Assembly: GCA_003565195.1 (NCBI GenBank)
Contig: PXCX01000198.1
Location: forward strand, 1 to 5,190
Reading direction: 5' to 3'
Length of the DNA stretch: 5,190 bases
DNA from: PVC group bacterium
GTDB taxonomy: Bacteria > Verrucomicrobiota > Kiritimatiellia > CAIKKV01 > PXCX01
The notes under the pieces are model-generated. The model did no database searches, was not told where the DNA came from, and saw only the letters and a list, made by a program, of their open reading frames with translations. The translations under genes and the position numbers were made by a program. Positions 5,180 through 5,190 of this stretch are shown here, in pieces; positions within the stretch are counted from its first letter, which is position 1; every line of letters begins with the position of its first letter.

Positions 5180-5190
5180 TCAACAACTTA

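Overview
The window looks like chromosomal DNA of a PVC-superphylum bacterium, most likely Kiritimatiellota, Lentisphaerota or Verrucomicrobiota. This is inferred from three things. There is a very large secreted right-handed beta-helix protein with the 'SPAIDAGDP ... NLGAYG' signature common in those phyla. There is a creatininase-family protein of the WHG/GHYP kind. The intergenic DNA carries imperfect 7-bp tandem repeats of the sort whose chance translation gives 'NIEHR' and 'RVQGSG' peptides. No rRNA, tRNA or marker gene is present, so the taxonomy stays an inference.

Layout: 1-153 is a leader with one copy of a 42-bp dispersed repeat (27-68), a 7-bp stem-loop (69-91) and a good ribosome binding site (141-146). 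154-3294 (+) is one gene for a 1046-residue exported beta-helix protein. It consists of two homologous halves of about 450 residues joined by a fibronectin-III-like linker. 3295-4225 is a 931-bp region with no confident gene. It is rich in dyads: a perfect 20-bp palindrome, an 11-bp hairpin, a 16-bp-stem GC-rich cruciform, heptamer repeats arranged as a 17-bp inverted repeat, the second copy of the 42-bp repeat, a 12-bp palindrome, another heptamer array, and a possible decayed coding remnant on the minus strand. 4226-5044 (-) is the creatininase-family amidohydrolase, convergent with the first gene. 5045-5190 is its upstream region. It holds a CTAG-repeat palindrome, a 16-bp operator-like dyad, a third heptamer array, and a promoter-like TTGACA / TGnTAGTGT pair pointing rightward out of the window.

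The two genes are convergent and there is no sign that they act together. The beta-helix protein is probably a surface or secreted structural or carbohydrate-interacting protein. The creatininase-family enzyme is probably cytosolic and belongs to a divergently arranged locus to the right.

The most unusual content is in the non-coding DNA. Three separate arrays with different 7-bp units all reduce to a common GAACNYY core. One of them is built into a 187-bp composite element (3706-3892) that has 9-bp terminal inverted repeats, and the 42-bp repeat at its right end recurs upstream of the beta-helix gene.
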